A stretch of 64,000 nucleotides of DNA, taken from CAWBRT01 sp963832785. GTDB taxonomy: Bacteria > Acidobacteriota > Terriglobia > Terriglobales > Acidobacteriaceae. Below are positions 63,522 to 64,000 of this stretch, piece by piece. The first letter of the stretch is position 1, and each line of letters starts with the position of its first letter. The position numbers and the translations under genes were made by a program. Where the stretch lies: the NCBI GenBank assembly GCA_963832785.1, contig CAWHVF010000005.1:372001-436000 (forward strand). The letters run 5' to 3'. The notes beneath the pieces were generated by a model, which was not told where the DNA came from, made no database searches, and worked only from the letters and a program-made list of their open reading frames with translations.

Positions 63522-64000
63522 TCAATACTTGCGGATGCGCGGCGGAATCAGCGAAACGTCAACCGGGTCGAACTCGAAGCGCGGCTCGTCGGCGTCGGCG
63601 GCGAAGTAGGCCTTGGTCGTCTTCAGCCAGTTAACGTCGTCGCGCTCGGGGAATTCCGGCTTGTAGTGCGCGCCGCGCGATTCGTTGCGCAGCAGCGCTC
63701 CCTGGGTGATCACGCGCGCCAGTTGCAGCATGTTGTACACCTGCCGGGTGAATACGAACGAGGTGTTGGCCCACATGGAACGGTCGCTCAGGTTGACGCG
63801 GCGGAAGCGCTCCAGCAACTCCACCAGCTTGGCATCGGTCTCCTTCAGGGCGGGGTTCTCGCGCGTCACCGTCACGTTCTTGGACATGGTGTCGCCCATT
63901 TCCTTCCACAGGCGGAAGGGGTTCTCGGTGCCGGTGTTGGACATGAGCCGCTGGTTGTACTCTTCCTGGCGCTTCTTTTCCGCCTCGAAGGCCCCGTTGG
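63522..64000 (-). CDS. sdhA: Succinate dehydrogenase flavoprotein subunit, C-terminal part (truncated by window edge)
   Basis: The last about 159 codons are present; the frame stays open to position 64000 and continues outside. It matches the C-terminal capping domain of the flavoprotein: ALKETDAKLVELLERFRRVN, VYNMLQLARVITQGALLRNE SRGAHYKPEFPERDDVNWL and a final SLIPPRIRKY. The run SRGAHYKPEFPERDD is the conserved SRGAHxRxDFPxRDD-type active-site segment. The FAD-binding part is beyond the window. It is the first gene of the sdhAB pair seen here. Confidence 0.9.
   Translation of the reverse strand, partial: NGAFEAEKKRQEEYNQRLMSNTGTENPFRLWKEMGDTMSKNVTVTRENPALKETDAKLVELLERFRRVNLSDRSMWANTSFVFTRQVYNMLQLARVITQGALLRNESRGAHYKPEFPERDDVNWLKTTKAYFAADADEPRFEFDPVDVSLIPPRIRKY

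Overview
The window is a high-GC chromosomal segment of a diderm bacterium. It encodes LptE, an RND efflux pump with its adaptor, SecA, succinate dehydrogenase and a periplasmic M16 peptidase pair. Gene content, the ECF/anti-sigma/Spy operon and the abundance of small palindromic intergenic repeats fit an Acidobacteriota genome best. That placement is an inference from gene content, not a phylogenetic result. Most of the window is ordinary housekeeping and accessory chromosome. No CRISPR array, prophage or integrative element was found apart from one IS110-type insertion.

Layout. 0.4-5.4 kb holds a NarL-type regulator without a phosphoacceptor Asp and a very large PAS-rich hybrid histidine kinase whose first receiver domain is split by a frameshift. 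5.6-18.7 kb holds an MFS exporter, sulfoacetaldehyde acetyltransferase (xsc), a hypothetical gene, tmRNA (ssrA), an ECF sigma/anti-sigma/Spy-like operon, a Tat-exported split-Soret-like c-type cytochrome, sulfolactate sulfo-lyase (suyAB), a metabolite:H+ symporter and kbl. tdh diverges from kbl and completes threonine-to-glycine conversion. 20-30.5 kb holds an HNH-type orphan gene, decayed coding sequence, an M16 peptidase pair, a metallophosphoesterase/nucleotidyltransferase pair, a LigD-type polymerase, a DUF72 protein and two tandem Xer recombinases. 30.5-44.8 kb holds an acyl-activating/ACP/PlsC triple-domain protein, a membrane protein, secA (with a frameshift), small secreted proteins, a SPOR-domain protein, the slipin/NfeD pair, a TPR protein and a type II NADH dehydrogenase. 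45-51.7 kb holds a TetR-RND efflux operon with a visible palindromic operator, followed by two small signalling-like genes. 52-60.7 kb holds an old yellow enzyme, meaB, tsaB-rimI, a DUF465 protein, the psd-pssA phospholipid operon with a catalytically dead Asd-like protein, then lptE and holA. 60.9-64 kb holds the IS110-type element and the end of the sdhAB locus, which finishes in a clear intrinsic terminator.

Functional links. Xsc and SuyAB both release sulfite from C2/C3 sulfonates, and a secondary transporter lies directly behind suyB. This suggests organosulfonate catabolism, although the genes are interrupted by unrelated loci and no sulfite-handling enzyme is recognised. Kbl and Tdh form a threonine catabolic pair. 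Psd and PssA make phosphatidylethanolamine, and the acyltransferase fusion may feed the same membrane. TsaB and RimI modify tRNA and ribosomal protein.

The main observations worth a second look are these: the sulfonate genes in this context; the IS110 element bracketed by 34-bp inverted arms, as if it had inserted into a palindrome; a roughly 118-bp repeat present twice in opposite orientation 25 kb apart; several other palindromic repeat families; two frameshifts in otherwise intact genes; and the operator abutting the tetR start codon. I did not find a clearly novel multi-gene system.
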